A stretch of 64,000 nucleotides of DNA from a bacterium YEK0313 (lineage in GTDB: Bacteria; Pseudomonadota; Alphaproteobacteria; Rhizobiales; Phreatobacteraceae). The stretch spans positions 248,001 through 312,000 of the forward strand of contig CCMO02000002.1 in assembly GCA_000751295.2 (NCBI GenBank), given 5' to 3'. Under the pieces are notes generated by a model that was not told the origin of the DNA, made no database searches, and saw nothing but the letters and a program-made list of their open reading frames with translations. Both the position numbers and the translations under genes were made by a program. Below, one piece after another: positions 17,099 to 26,238 of the stretch (the first letter of the stretch is position 1; the number at the start of each line of letters is the position of its first letter).

Positions 17099-18247
17099 TC
17101 AGCCGAGCGTCTTCGCCATATGCTGCACCTGCCGGTCCGGCAGCGTCTCGACATGGGTGCGGACAAAGCCCCGGCGCCCATACCAGTCGATCCGCTCGGT
17201 GAGCTTGGCGTGGGTGTAGAGCTTCACGATGCCGGCCCCGAGTGCCCGGGCCCGCGTCTCGCAGAAGGCCAGGATCGCGTCGCCGTAGCGTTTGCCCTGC
17301 TTGGCCGGATGCACGGCGATCGAATAGATCACCGGTTCAGCCGCCGGCTCGAACACGGCGCAGGCGGCAAGGTGGCCGTCGCCGTCGGCAACCCAGATCT
17401 CATGGTCGGTGACCAGGGCGCCGTAGTCCGCGACACGCGGCAGCGAGGCGACGCCGATGATCGCTTCATTGGGTAGATAGGCGGCGGTCTTCAGCGCCTG
17501 GATCGCCGCGATGTCGGCCAGCGTCGCCCGGCGCAGCGCCAGGCCGCCTTCGGCGGCGACACGCTGGTTGAGGACGCCGAGCGGCACTTTCTGCCGGCCG
17601 GACGCATCGAAATTCGACGGATCGAGCCAGCGATCGAAGGCGAGCTTGCGCTGCGGCCATTCGATGTCGAGCATCGAGAACCAGGCCGTATCGCGGTTGT
17701 GGCCCTTGGCGATGACATGCTGGCGGAACAGGCCCTCGAAGGTGAAGCCGAAGCGCTCGGCGGCGCGCTTGGACGGCGCGTTCAGGTCGTTGCACTTCCA
17801 TTCGTAGCGCCGGTAGCCCAGCGTCTCGAAAACATGGCGCGCCAGGAGATATTGGGCTTCCGTCGCCGCCGGCGTGCGCTGCAAACCCGGCGTATAGAGG
17901 ATCGAGCCGACCTCGATCACCCGGTTCGCCGGGTCGATGCGCATCAGCGACAGCCAGCCGATCGCCCGGTCCTCGGCGTCGGCCACCGCCCAATAGACGG
18001 GATCGCTGGTGCCGGCGGCGATCTTGGCGACATGCGCGGCGAAATCGGCCTTGTCCGGATAGGGACCGGTCAGGAGATAGGCCCAGATGCGGTCGCGTTC
18101 GGGCCCATGCGACAGCTCGTAGAGCCGGTCGGTGTCGCGCGCCGGGTCGAGCGGTCGCAGCCGGCAATACCGGCCTTCCAGGACCAGGTGCGATGGGCGC
18201 GGCGCAGGTGTCGGGTCGACCGCTGGTCCAAGATCGATTGCAGTCAC
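17099..18247 (-). CDS. Tandem GNAT acetyltransferase fusion
   Basis: A 382-residue protein made of two GNAT domains. The first (residues about 20-205) is RimJ/RimL-like, starting LEGRYCRLRPLDPARD and containing VIEVGSILYTP and NAPSKRAAERFGFTFEGLFRQ. The second (about 236-382) starts LALRRATLADIAAIQALK and has the acetyl-CoA loop motif HPAKQGKRYGDAILAFCE, then the usual YGRRGFV end. Each domain is about the normal length of a stand-alone GNAT, so this is a true fusion and not a truncated duplicate. Acetyl-CoA use is expected; the acceptors are unknown. Confidence 0.87.
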   Translation of the reverse strand: MTAIDLGPAVDPTPAPRPSHLVLEGRYCRLRPLDPARDTDRLYELSHGPERDRIWAYLLTGPYPDKADFAAHVAKIAAGTSDPVYWAVADAEDRAIGWLSLMRIDPANRVIEVGSILYTPGLQRTPAATEAQYLLARHVFETLGYRRYEWKCNDLNAPSKRAAERFGFTFEGLFRQHVIAKGHNRDTAWFSMLDIEWPQRKLAFDRWLDPSNFDASGRQKVPLGVLNQRVAAEGGLALRRATLADIAAIQALKTAAYLPNEAIIGVASLPRVADYGALVTDHEIWVADGDGHLAACAVFEPAAEPVIYSIAVHPAKQGKRYGDAILAFCETRARALGAGIVKLYTHAKLTERIDWYGRRGFVRTHVETLPDRQVQHMAKTLG

Positions 18248-18282
18248 GTATCAGCTCCAGTCATGCGGTCGGCGCCAGCCCT

Positions 18283-19116
18283 TCAGGGGCGGACGCCATG
18301 TTCCTTGAAGAAGGTGTTGAGCGGGCCGAAGGGCTCCGCCTCGCCGAGCGCGTTGAACGTACCGGCATCGGCGAGTTCCCGCGCGGCCTTCAGGAAGCCG
18401 CCCCAGGCGGCGCGGGCGAGCGCGGAGCCGACGCTGATGCGCCTGACCCCGAGCGCCGCGGCATCGGCGACGGAGAGGCCGACCGGACCCGATATCAGGA
18501 GATTGACCGGCTTGCCGCCGGCGGCAGCCACCACCTCCCCGATATGCTCGCGGCTGCGGATGCCGGGCGCATAGAGCACGTCGGCGCCGGCCGCGGCAAA
18601 GGCCTTCAGCCGCTTCACCGCTTCGGCCTGCGCGTCGGGATGGCCGACGAGATGCGCCTCGCAGCGGGCGGTCAGCAGCACGCCGGTGCCGGCAAGCGCC
18701 TGAACCGCGGCCTCGATACGCGCGACCGCCAGGTCGAAATCGTAAAGCGGCTTGTCGGCATCGCCGCTATTGTCCTCGATCGACAGGCCGGCAACGCCGG
18801 TTGCGGCGCAGAGCCGGACATTCTCCGCGACCGCATCGGGGGCATGGGCATAGCCGGATTCGAAATCGGCATTGACCGGCAGGTCGGTCGCCTGGACGAT
18901 CTCGGCGATATGGCCGAGCGCCATGTCGCGCGGCACCGCCCAGTCCATGTCGGGCAGGCCGCGCGAGAAGGAAAAGCCCGACGAGGTGGTGGCGAGCGCC
19001 TTGAAGCCGAGATGTTTCAGCATCATGGCCGAACCGGTATCCCATGGATTGGGGATCACGAAGCAGCCAGTCTCATGCAGGCGGCGAAAAGCGGCGCGGC
19101 GCGCGGCGACATCCAT
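18283..19116 (-). CDS. Isocitrate lyase/PEP mutase-family protein
   Basis: A 277-residue TIM-barrel protein of the PEP mutase/isocitrate lyase superfamily. Visible motifs are FVIPNPWDTGSA near the N-terminus, ATTSSGFSFSRG, the metal-site segment PVNADFESGYA (about 85-95) and GLSIEDNSGD (about 117-126). The family includes 2-methylisocitrate lyase, oxaloacetate decarboxylase and phosphonate enzymes. The loop Cys motif of true isocitrate or methylisocitrate lyases (K-K-C-G-H) is absent, so a different C-C bond reaction is likely. The start at 19116 is fixed by GGGAGG five bases upstream. It stands alone, 35 bp upstream of the GNAT fusion on the same strand. Confidence 0.83.
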   Translation of the reverse strand: MDVAARRAAFRRLHETGCFVIPNPWDTGSAMMLKHLGFKALATTSSGFSFSRGLPDMDWAVPRDMALGHIAEIVQATDLPVNADFESGYAHAPDAVAENVRLCAATGVAGLSIEDNSGDADKPLYDFDLAVARIEAAVQALAGTGVLLTARCEAHLVGHPDAQAEAVKRLKAFAAAGADVLYAPGIRSREHIGEVVAAAGGKPVNLLISGPVGLSVADAAALGVRRISVGSALARAAWGGFLKAARELADAGTFNALGEAEPFGPLNTFFKEHGVRP

Positions 19117-19232
19117 GGCAGCCTCCCTCGGTCTTGAAGTGGGCCACCCTTCCGCCTGACGTCGGCGAGCGCAAGACAATCCTGCTGATGCCGCCGATCG
19201 CGCGCGCGAATAGGCGTCACCCGGCGGGCGGC

Positions 19233-19976
19233 TCAGCGTGGCGCCAGGATGGCGGCGATCTCGGCCGCGCCGAGGATCCGGAACTGGCCGGGCTCCAGGT
19301 CATCCGGCAGGGCGAGAGAGCCGATCCGCTCGCGATGCAGCGCCTCGACATGGTTGCCGACTGCCGCGAACATGCGCCGGACCTGGTGATAGCGGCCCTC
19401 ATGCACGGTCACGAAGGCGCTGGTCGGGCCGATCACCTCGAGCTCGGCCGGCTGCAGCGGCTTGTCCTCGCCCTCGAGCATCAGCGTGCCGGAGGCGAAG
19501 ACCGCGGCCTCGGTGCCGGCGAGCGGCCGGGCCAGCGTCGCGAGATAGCGTTTCGGCACGTGGCTCTTCGGCGAGATGATGCGGTGCAGGAGGCCGCCGT
19601 CATCGGTCATGAGGATCAGGCCCGACGTGTCCTTGTCGAGCCGGCCGACCGTGGAGATCGCCGGGTCGCGCCGGCGCCAGCGCTCCGGCAGCAGGCCGTA
19701 GATGAGCGGCCCGGCCTCCTTGTGCGAGCAGGTGACGCCGAGCGGCTTGTTCAGCATCAGCACCATGCCCGGCGGCGGATCGAGCCGGCGGCCTCTCACC
19801 GTCATGCGGTCGGAAAGGTCGGCGGTCACCGCCACGCGCTGGTCGGCATCTTCGAGCGTCTCGCCATCCAGCACGACGAGCCCGGCGTGAACGAGACCCT
19901 GCACCTCGCGGCGCGAGCCGTAGCCGAGATTGGCCAGCAGGCGATCCAGCCGGAGCTGTGGCGCGGCCTTGCTCAT
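19233..19976 (-). CDS. RsuA/RluB/E/F-family rRNA pseudouridine synthase
   Basis: A 247-residue pseudouridine synthase that should isomerise a specific uridine in rRNA. An N-terminal S4 RNA-binding domain (LRLDRLLANLGYGSRREVQGLV, residues about 7-60) is followed by the catalytic domain with MVLMLNKPLGVTCS and the active-site motif GRLDKDTSGLILMTDDG, whose Asp is the nucleophile, and RYHQVRRMFAAVGNHV. Which rRNA position is modified cannot be told from sequence alone. The start ATG at 19976 overlaps the stop of the upstream RsmC-like gene (ATGA), so two RNA-modification genes are translationally coupled. Confidence 0.92.
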   Translation of the reverse strand: MSKAAPQLRLDRLLANLGYGSRREVQGLVHAGLVVLDGETLEDADQRVAVTADLSDRMTVRGRRLDPPPGMVLMLNKPLGVTCSHKEAGPLIYGLLPERWRRRDPAISTVGRLDKDTSGLILMTDDGGLLHRIISPKSHVPKRYLATLARPLAGTEAAVFASGTLMLEGEDKPLQPAELEVIGPTSAFVTVHEGRYHQVRRMFAAVGNHVEALHRERIGSLALPDDLEPGQFRILGAAEIAAILAPR

Positions 19977-20899
19977 TTCGTCGCCTCGTAGATCTTGTAG
20001 CGGCCCGTCTCGGCCCTGAGCGCGACGGTCCTGAACAGCGGCGCCAGCACCGCCTCGTAAGGCAGGTGGCGGTTGGCGACCAGCCACAGCGTGCCGCGGC
20101 TCCTGAGCATCTCCGCGGCGCGCCGCACGAAGGTCTGGCCGAGCGCCTTGTCCTCGGCGCCGCCATCGTGGAACGGCGGATTGGTGACCACGAAGTCGAG
20201 CCCGGCGAGGCCGGCGGGCGGCAGACGCAGGTCGGCCCACAGGCGCGCCACCCTGGCATCGACGACATTGGCCTTGGTCGCGTCCAGCGCCCGCCGGTCG
20301 AGATCGACCAGCGTGAGGTGGCTGACCGCGGGCGACTTCAGGATGGCGCGGGCGAGCATGCCGATGCCGCAGCCGAGATCCGCGCCGCGCCCGGACAGCG
20401 CCGGCAGATGGTCGATCAGCAGCGCCGATCCCGGGTCGAGCCGGTCCCAGGAGAAGACGCCGGGCTGGGTGGTCAGCCCGAGGCCGTCGAGAACCCGCGG
20501 CGCACCCTCGGCGATCGCGGCCTCGTGGCCATGGCTGCCGGCAATGCGGATGACACTGCAGATGCGGTGATGCCGGCGCGCGGCTTCGTCGACCGTGCAA
20601 CCGAAGGCTTCGAGCTCGGCACGCAGGCGCGCGCCGCCCTTATCCTTCGGCGCCAGCGCGATGAGGCTGCCGCCCGCCGCCAGCGCCCGCAGCGACAGCG
20701 CCAGCACGTAGCGCCGCTCCAGCGTGCCGGGCGGCGCGGCGACCACCATGCCGGAGAGCGACGCCTCGACGCAGGCCTCCAGCGTCTCCGCGCCGGGAAT
20801 GAGCGGGGAGAACTGCAGGGCGCCGGGTGGCAGCTCGGCCAGGCCGGCCGGCGGCAGGCCATAGACGCCGATGATGGAGATGGGCTGGAACGGGGTCAT
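19973..20899 (-). CDS. RsmC/RlmG-like rRNA methyltransferase
   Basis: A 308-residue class I methyltransferase with the two-lobed layout of RsmC: a degenerate N-terminal domain and a C-terminal catalytic domain. The SAM motif ADLGCGIGMLARAI is at about 178-191, the acidic motif LVDLDRRALDAT follows, and the N-base methylation motif NPPFHDGG is near 238-245, which identifies guanine-N2 rRNA enzymes. It most likely makes m2G in small- or large-subunit rRNA. It overlaps the pseudouridine synthase start by 4 nt. Confidence 0.88.
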   Translation of the reverse strand: MTPFQPISIIGVYGLPPAGLAELPPGALQFSPLIPGAETLEACVEASLSGMVVAAPPGTLERRYVLALSLRALAAGGSLIALAPKDKGGARLRAELEAFGCTVDEAARRHHRICSVIRIAGSHGHEAAIAEGAPRVLDGLGLTTQPGVFSWDRLDPGSALLIDHLPALSGRGADLGCGIGMLARAILKSPAVSHLTLVDLDRRALDATKANVVDARVARLWADLRLPPAGLAGLDFVVTNPPFHDGGAEDKALGQTFVRRAAEMLRSRGTLWLVANRHLPYEAVLAPLFRTVALRAETGRYKIYEATK

Positions 20900-21007
20900 G
20901 TCGTCCCGTCATAGCCGCAAGCCGGCAGCAAAGAAAAGCGCTCGTCCGTGCGCCGGCCGCAGCCGCGGGCGGGCCTCCCCCGTGGCCGATGAGCATCATG
21001 CCGGCGC

Positions 21008-21032
21008 GGCCCCGGCGGGATCCGTCGGGGCC
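21008..21032 (-). terminator. GC-rich hairpin after the dehydratase gene
   Basis: An 11-bp stem (GGCCCCGGCGG paired with CCGTCGGGGCC, one G-U) with a 3-nt loop starts 14 bp past the dehydratase stop. There is no T-tract on the minus strand, so termination may be inefficient or Rho-assisted. Confidence 0.45.
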
Positions 21033-21045
21033 TGGTACACCGCGC

Positions 21046-22851
21046 TCAGTGATTGTCGCGCGGAATGCCGCGCTTCTGCGCGATCTTCTGGAACTTCACC
21101 GCCGGCTTCAGCACCATGCCGTCGGAAAGCTGGCTGACCATGGACCGCTGGATCTCCTGCCAGGGCGTCTGGCTCCGCGGCACCTTGTAGCCGCCATTCG
21201 CCTTCAGCTCGGCCATGCGCGCGGCGAACTCGGCCTCGCTGATCAGGATGTTGGCCGAGCGCTTCTTCAGGTCGATGCGCACCCGGTCGCCGGTCTTCAG
21301 CACGGCAAGGCCGCCATTGGCGCCGGCCTCGGGCGAGGCGTTGAGGATGGAGGGCGAGCCCGACGTGCCCGACTGGCGGCCGTCGCCAATGCAGGGCAGG
21401 TCGCGGATGCCCTTCTTCAGGAGCGCCGCCGGCGGCTGCATGTTGACCACCTCGGCCGAGCCCGGATAGCCGAGCGGGCCGACGCCGCGCACGAACAGGA
21501 TGCAGTTCGCGTCGATCTTCAGCGCGGGATCGTCGATCCGGTGGTGATAGTCCTCCGGCCCGTCGAACACGATGGCGCGCCCTTCGAAGGCTTCCGGATC
21601 CTTCGGGTTGGACAGGTAGCGCTTGCGGAAATCCTCGGAAATGACCGAGGTCTTCATGATCGCGGAATCGAACAGATTGCCCTTCAGCACGATGAAGCCG
21701 GCATCCTTGACCAGGGGCTTCCGGTACGGCCGGATCACCTCCTCGTCGGTGATCACGGCATCCTTGACGTTCTCGCCCATGGTCCTGCCATTGGCGGTGA
21801 TGGCGTTCGCATGGATCTTGCCGGCCTTGAGGAGCTGGTTCATCACCGCCGGCAGGCCGCCGGCCCGGTAATATTCCTCGCCGAGGAAGAAGCCGGCCGG
21901 CTGCATGTTGACCAGCAGCGGCACCTCGTGGCCGACCTTTTCCCAGTCGTCGATGTCGAGCGCGACGCCGATATGCTTGGCGATGGCGTTGATGTGGATC
22001 GGCGCGTTGGTCGAGCCGCCGATCGCCGAATTGGCGACGATGGTGTTCTCGAAGGCCTCGCGGGTCAGGATGTCCGAAGGCTTCAGGTCCTCCCAGACCA
22101 TTTCGACGATGCGCCTGCCCGTCGCATAGGAGATCTGGCCGCGTTCGCGATAGGGCGCGGGGATCGCCGCGCAGCCCGGCAGCGACATGCCGAGCGCCTC
22201 GGCCAGCGCATTCATGGTGGAGGCCGTTCCCATCGTGTTGCAATGGCCGACCGAGGGCGCCGACTTGGTCACCACGTCGATGAATTCGTCATAGCTGATC
22301 GTGCCGTCGGCCTGCAGCTTGCGGGCCTCCCAGACCACCGTGCCGGAGCCGGCGCGCTTGCCCTTCCACCAGCCGTTGAGCATCGGCCCGCCCGACAGCA
22401 CGATGGCCGGGATATTGACGGTGGCCGCACCCATGATCATGGCCGGGGTCGTCTTGTCGCAGCCGGTGAGCAGCACGACGCCGTCCATCGGATAGCCGTA
22501 GAGGATCTCGACCAGCGACAGATATTGCAGGTTGCGGTCGAGCGCCGCGGTCGGCCGCTTCAGGGTTTCCTGGATCTGGTGGACCGGGAATTCGAGCGGG
22601 ATGCCGCCGGCATCGCGGATGCCGTCGCGCACGCGCTTGGCCAGCTCGATATGGTGGCGGTTGCACGGCGAGATGTCCGAGCCGGTCTGGGCGATGCCGA
22701 TGATCGGCTTGCCCGAGCGCACCTCCTCGACCGTCAGTCCCCAGTTGAGCGTGCGCTCCAGATAGATCGCGGTCATGCCGGGATTGTCGGGATTGTCGAA
22801 CCACTGTCGCGACCGCAGGGCCTTCGGGGACTTCTTGCGGCGGGGGGCCAT
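21046..22851 (-). CDS. IlvD/Edd-family dehydratase, probably sugar-acid (pentonate) dehydratase
   Basis: A 601-residue iron-sulfur dehydratase. The cluster ligands are the Cys residues in SPCNRHH (about 62-68), LTGCDKTTPA (about 128-137) and GHCNTMGTAS (about 202-211); the catalytic-serine region GRQSGTSGSPS is near residue 488. The three-Cys arrangement and the SPCNRHH motif match the pentonate dehydratase branch (L-arabinonate or D-xylonate) better than dihydroxy-acid dehydratase. It would convert an aldonic acid to a 2-keto-3-deoxy acid. KDPG-type aldolase is encoded about 5 kb away but not in the same operon. It diverges from an aminotransferase gene. Confidence 0.85.
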   Translation of the reverse strand: MAPRRKKSPKALRSRQWFDNPDNPGMTAIYLERTLNWGLTVEEVRSGKPIIGIAQTGSDISPCNRHHIELAKRVRDGIRDAGGIPLEFPVHQIQETLKRPTAALDRNLQYLSLVEILYGYPMDGVVLLTGCDKTTPAMIMGAATVNIPAIVLSGGPMLNGWWKGKRAGSGTVVWEARKLQADGTISYDEFIDVVTKSAPSVGHCNTMGTASTMNALAEALGMSLPGCAAIPAPYRERGQISYATGRRIVEMVWEDLKPSDILTREAFENTIVANSAIGGSTNAPIHINAIAKHIGVALDIDDWEKVGHEVPLLVNMQPAGFFLGEEYYRAGGLPAVMNQLLKAGKIHANAITANGRTMGENVKDAVITDEEVIRPYRKPLVKDAGFIVLKGNLFDSAIMKTSVISEDFRKRYLSNPKDPEAFEGRAIVFDGPEDYHHRIDDPALKIDANCILFVRGVGPLGYPGSAEVVNMQPPAALLKKGIRDLPCIGDGRQSGTSGSPSILNASPEAGANGGLAVLKTGDRVRIDLKKRSANILISEAEFAARMAELKANGGYKVPRSQTPWQEIQRSMVSQLSDGMVLKPAVKFQKIAQKRGIPRDNH

Positions 22852-22940
22852 GCGATCTCCTCCTCATCTGCGGCCGGCATCGACTGGATGCGTCCTTTTG
22901 GATCGAACCAAGCCCGGCATCGTCATTGGAATGAATTGAA

Positions 22941-22955
22941 CCTCAGCGCTTGAGG
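22941..22955. promoter_or_regulatory. Palindrome in the divergent dehydratase/aminotransferase promoter region
   Basis: CCTCA-GCGCT-TGAGG is a 15-bp inverted repeat in the 243-bp gap between the two divergent genes, 90 bp upstream of the dehydratase start. It may be an operator; no regulator gene is adjacent. Confidence 0.35.
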
Positions 22956-23094
22956 AAATCAACGTCCGATGACGAGGGCCGCCCATGCAAGCCCTCGGAC
23001 GGCGACGGCTTGCGCGCCGCGCGCGATCCCTGTTCCTTAAGGGCCCGCCGCATCCGCGCGGCCGCACCGATGAGCCCGTTCAGGAACAGCCCCC

Positions 23095-24279
23095 ATGACG
23101 ATCAGGACCGTCCCGCATTTCGACCGCATCGGCGAAGAGAACGCCTTCGCCGTGCTGGCCCGCGCGACCGCCCTCGCCGCCACAGGCAAGGACGTCATCA
23201 ATCTCGGCATCGGCCAGCCCGACTTCGCGACGCCCGGACCCATTGCCGAGGCGGCGATCCGGGCGATCCGCGACGGCCATCACGGCTATACGCCGGCAAC
23301 CGGCATCCTGCCGCTGCGCGAGGCGGTGGCGGCCGATCTCCATCGCCGCTTCGAGGTCGAGGTCTCGCCCGAGGAGGTGATGATCGTGCCCGGCGGCAAG
23401 GTCACCATGTATATGGCGATCCTGATGTTCGGCGAGCCGGGCGCGGAAATCCTCTATCCGGATCCCGGCTTTCCGATCTACCGCTCGATGATCGAATATA
23501 CGGGTGCGACACCCGTGCCCGTGCCGATCCGAGAGGCCAACGGCTTCGCCTTCTCCGCCGACGAACTGCTCTCGCTGATCACCCCGCGGACGCGGCTGAT
23601 CATCGTCAACTCCCCGGCCAATCCGACCGGCGGCGTCACGCCCAAGGCGGAGATCGACAAGCTGGTGGCGGGCCTGGCGCAATGGCCCGATGTCGCGCTC
23701 CTCTCCGACGAGATCTACGACCAGATGGTCTATGACGGCGAGGCCCATGTCTGCCTCTTGAGCTATCCCGAGATCCGCGACCGGACGATCCTCCTCAACG
23801 GCTGGTCGAAGACCTATGCCATGACCGGCTGGCGGCTCGGCTATTCGATCTGGCCGGGCAAGCTCTACGACTATGCCCGCAAGCTGGCGGTGAACTCGTT
23901 TTCCTGCGTCAACGCGCCGGCGCAATATGCCGCCCTCGAAGCGCTCACCGGGCCGCAGGACGCGGTGGGCAGGATGGTTGCCGAATTCGACACGCGGCGG
24001 CGGCTGGTCGTCGACGGGCTCAACACCTTGCCCGGCGTCAGTTGCATCGTGCCGAAGGGCGCCTTTTATGCCTTCCCGAACATTTCGGCGACCGGCTGGA
24101 AGGCGAAGCCCCTCGCCTCGGCACTGCTCGAGGACGCCGGCGTCGCCACCATCGGCGGTCCGGATTTCGGCCTGTTCGGCGAGGGCTATATCCGCCTGAG
24201 CTACGCCAATTCGGCCGAGAACATCACCCGCGCCCTCGACCGGATGCGCGGTTTCCTGGAGCGCCGCAACGCGCCGTGA
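23095..24279 (+). CDS. Class I/II PLP-dependent aminotransferase
   Basis: A 394-residue fold-type I aminotransferase. Motifs in order: NLGIGQPDFATP near the N-terminus, the substrate-entry GYTPATGILPLREAV, the PLP-contact NSPANPTGG (about 180-188), SDEIYDQMVYDG, and the Schiff-base Lys in LNGWSKTYAMTGWRLGY (about 240-256), followed by the carboxylate-binding Arg in YIRLSYANS. It belongs to the aspartate-aminotransferase-like group; the amino donor is not defined by sequence. It is convergent with a gene ending at 24300 with only 20 bp between. Confidence 0.9.
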   Translation: MTIRTVPHFDRIGEENAFAVLARATALAATGKDVINLGIGQPDFATPGPIAEAAIRAIRDGHHGYTPATGILPLREAVAADLHRRFEVEVSPEEVMIVPGGKVTMYMAILMFGEPGAEILYPDPGFPIYRSMIEYTGATPVPVPIREANGFAFSADELLSLITPRTRLIIVNSPANPTGGVTPKAEIDKLVAGLAQWPDVALLSDEIYDQMVYDGEAHVCLLSYPEIRDRTILLNGWSKTYAMTGWRLGYSIWPGKLYDYARKLAVNSFSCVNAPAQYAALEALTGPQDAVGRMVAEFDTRRRLVVDGLNTLPGVSCIVPKGAFYAFPNISATGWKAKPLASALLEDAGVATIGGPDFGLFGEGYIRLSYANSAENITRALDRMRGFLERRNAP

Positions 24280-24299
24280 GCGGCGGCGCGGCGGAGGGC

Positions 24300-24845
24300 T
24301 CACGGACCGCCTGTCCACTGGCGAAGCACCGTCGTCCCCTCCCGGTCGCACGGCCAGAGATGCAGGTCGTAGCGATCCTGCCCCTCGAGATGGTCGGCGC
24401 TCAATGTGCCGAGCCCCGACGAGACGACCATGACGCAGAGCCGGCCGGCCGGCACCGAGGCGCGCGGTGCCGTCGGCCAATAGTCGTTGAGACCCGCAAT
24501 GACGATCTGGCCGGAGGAACGGAAGCTGCCGATCACGACGTGATCGGCCTTGTCGGCGTCGATATCGGGCTGGCGCTCGTGCAGCTCGACGCGGACCGGC
24601 ACGGTCATGTTGCGCGCGGTCGAAAAGGTCAGCGTGTTTTCGTTGGATACGAGGCGGACCGTCAAGCTCTCGCTGGTCCAGTCCGTCGACGTGACCGCTT
24701 CGTCCCTGGCGTCGGCGAGATAGACCTGGTGATAGTCCGCAAACAAGCTGCCGTCGAACAAGACCGTCATCTGGCCCTCATCGCCGTTGCTCCTGCCCGA
24801 CCCTATCACGGCCCGTCCGGCCGGCAAGGCGGCCGGGTGCCTCAT
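24300..24845 (-). CDS. Small protein of unknown function coupled to an ATPase gene
   Basis: A 181-residue protein that I do not firmly recognise. From residue 26 (MTVLFDGSLFADYHQVYLAD) it forms one beta-rich domain with the pattern ADHVVIGSF...VPAGRLCVMV...DRYDLHLWP. This is loosely similar to ComJ-like small proteins, but that is a weak resemblance. The start at 24845 overlaps the ATPase stop as ATGA, arguing for coupling; an internal ATG at 24770 with GAGGG upstream is a real alternative giving 156 residues. It has no signal peptide and is likely cytoplasmic. Pairing with a RecF-like ATPase is its main clue to function. Confidence 0.6.
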   Translation of the reverse strand: MRHPAALPAGRAVIGSGRSNGDEGQMTVLFDGSLFADYHQVYLADARDEAVTSTDWTSESLTVRLVSNENTLTFSTARNMTVPVRVELHERQPDIDADKADHVVIGSFRSSGQIVIAGLNDYWPTAPRASVPAGRLCVMVVSSGLGTLSADHLEGQDRYDLHLWPCDREGTTVLRQWTGGP

Positions 24846-25663
24846 TCGTCCTCCAGGATCGTGTCGAGGAAACGCTGCGGATCGGCCAGGAACCGGCGCG
24901 TCACCTGGACATGTTCCAGCTCCTCGTAGCCGACCTCGCGCGGCCCCTTGTCGGCGAATTCGTAGATGCGGGCATGGGGGTAGGCGAGCAGGATCGGCGC
25001 GTGGGTCGCGATGACGAACTGGCAGCCCTTGGCGGCGAGCTCGTGGAGCCGGCGCAGGAACCGGAGCTGACGCGTCGGCGACAGCGCGGCCTCGGGCTCG
25101 TCGAGCAGATAGATCCCCTTCGGCCGGAAGCGGTGCTCCATCAGCGCCATGAAGCTTTCGCCGTGCGATTGCTCATGCAGCGAAACGCCGCCATAGGCGT
25201 TGAGCGGGTTCGGCCGGGGACCGGCCTCGGCCGCGGCGCGGTCCATGATCGAGGCGAAATTGAAGAAGCTCTCGGCGCGCAGGAAGAAGCCTTCCTTGAC
25301 GATGCGCCGGGTGCGGTCGAGCTTGACGAAGCGATGCAGATGGGAATGGGCGGGATAGCTTGCCGAGCGCGCCTGCAGCGAGCCGCCCTCGGCCCGGAAG
25401 CCGAGCGCCAGGGCGAGCGCTTCGAGCAGCGTCGATTTGCCGGAACCGTTCTCGCCGACGAAGAAGGTCACCTTCGGGTGGAAGGCGAGCGTGCCGGTCT
25501 CGCGCACCGCGTCGAGATGAAAGGGATAGGCCTCCGCCTCCCAGCCGTCGCCGCGATCGAAGGTCATGGAGAACAGGATCTGCGGATCGCGCCACAGGCG
25601 TTCCAGCTCCGCATCCTCGGTCTCGTCATAGGGTCTTTGCCGGCCGGGCCGGGGGTTCGCCAT
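24842..25663 (-). CDS. Stand-alone ABC-type (AAA_21/RecF-like) ATPase
   Basis: A 273-residue soluble ATPase without membrane segments. Walker A is FFVGENGSGKST (about 67-78), the ABC signature region is LHEQSHGESFMAL (about 162-174), Walker B is GIYLLDEPEAALSP (about 184-197) and the H-loop is VIATHAPIL. There is no long coiled coil and no TOPRIM domain, so it is not SMC, Rad50 or OLD. Proteins of this type occur in many genomes with little functional annotation, some in defence or stress modules. Its stop overlaps the downstream small gene (ATGA). Confidence 0.85.
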   Translation of the reverse strand: MANPRPGRQRPYDETEDAELERLWRDPQILFSMTFDRGDGWEAEAYPFHLDAVRETGTLAFHPKVTFFVGENGSGKSTLLEALALALGFRAEGGSLQARSASYPAHSHLHRFVKLDRTRRIVKEGFFLRAESFFNFASIMDRAAAEAGPRPNPLNAYGGVSLHEQSHGESFMALMEHRFRPKGIYLLDEPEAALSPTRQLRFLRRLHELAAKGCQFVIATHAPILLAYPHARIYEFADKGPREVGYEELEHVQVTRRFLADPQRFLDTILEDE

Positions 25664-25740
25664 CGGGCCACTCTTTGAGCGAATCGTCGAAGCCGCGGAC
25701 TATAGACCCACAGCCTGCCGCGTGAATGGCGGCCGCAGTC

Positions 25741-26238
25741 CTACCGCCCGCCGAGCAGCATGACGCCCCAGGCCGCCAGGAAGGGCAGCGGCAGCGAGGC
25801 GACGACACGCAGCCAGACCACGCGCGCCGGCATGACCGGCAGTTCCCAGACGAACAACCGCTGCACCGCGAACAGGGCCCAGGCCGTCGCATAGGCGACC
25901 ACCGGCACGAGGCCGGCCCCACCCTTCAGCGCGGTCGAGCCGATGGCGAAGCCGACCACCGGTCCGCCCGGCGTCAGCGTGCCCGCAACCGTCGCGATGA
26001 CGAGGCCGGCGAGCCCGGATTCAGGCCCGAGCCAGGACCTGATGAGATCGGGCGGCAGCAGCGCCGCAAGGAATCCGGAACCGACGACGCCGATGGCGAG
26101 GCGCGGCAGCAGATGCAGGAAATCGAGCGTGCCGCTCTTCAGGCCTGAGCCGAGCACGTCCGGCCCGCGCCGCCAGGCGAGCCATATGAGGACCGCGACG
26201 ATCAGCCAGAGCGCGACCGACAGGACGAGAACGATCAT
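25741..26238 (-). CDS. Half-size permease, second of a pair
   Basis: A 165-residue membrane protein with about four helices (residues 1-21, 48-68, 72-95, 112-135) and a conserved TLTPGGPVVGFAIGS loop between helices. The loop and layout match one half of ArsP/DUF318-type permeases, which normally carry two such repeats in one chain. Its ATG overlaps the stop of the preceding half-size permease (ATGA), so the two halves are made together and probably assemble into one transporter. The substrate is unknown; related proteins include organoarsenical exporters. Confidence 0.72.
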   Translation of the reverse strand: MIVLVLSVALWLIVAVLIWLAWRRGPDVLGSGLKSGTLDFLHLLPRLAIGVVGSGFLAALLPPDLIRSWLGPESGLAGLVIATVAGTLTPGGPVVGFAIGSTALKGGAGLVPVVAYATAWALFAVQRLFVWELPVMPARVVWLRVVASLPLPFLAAWGVMLLGGR

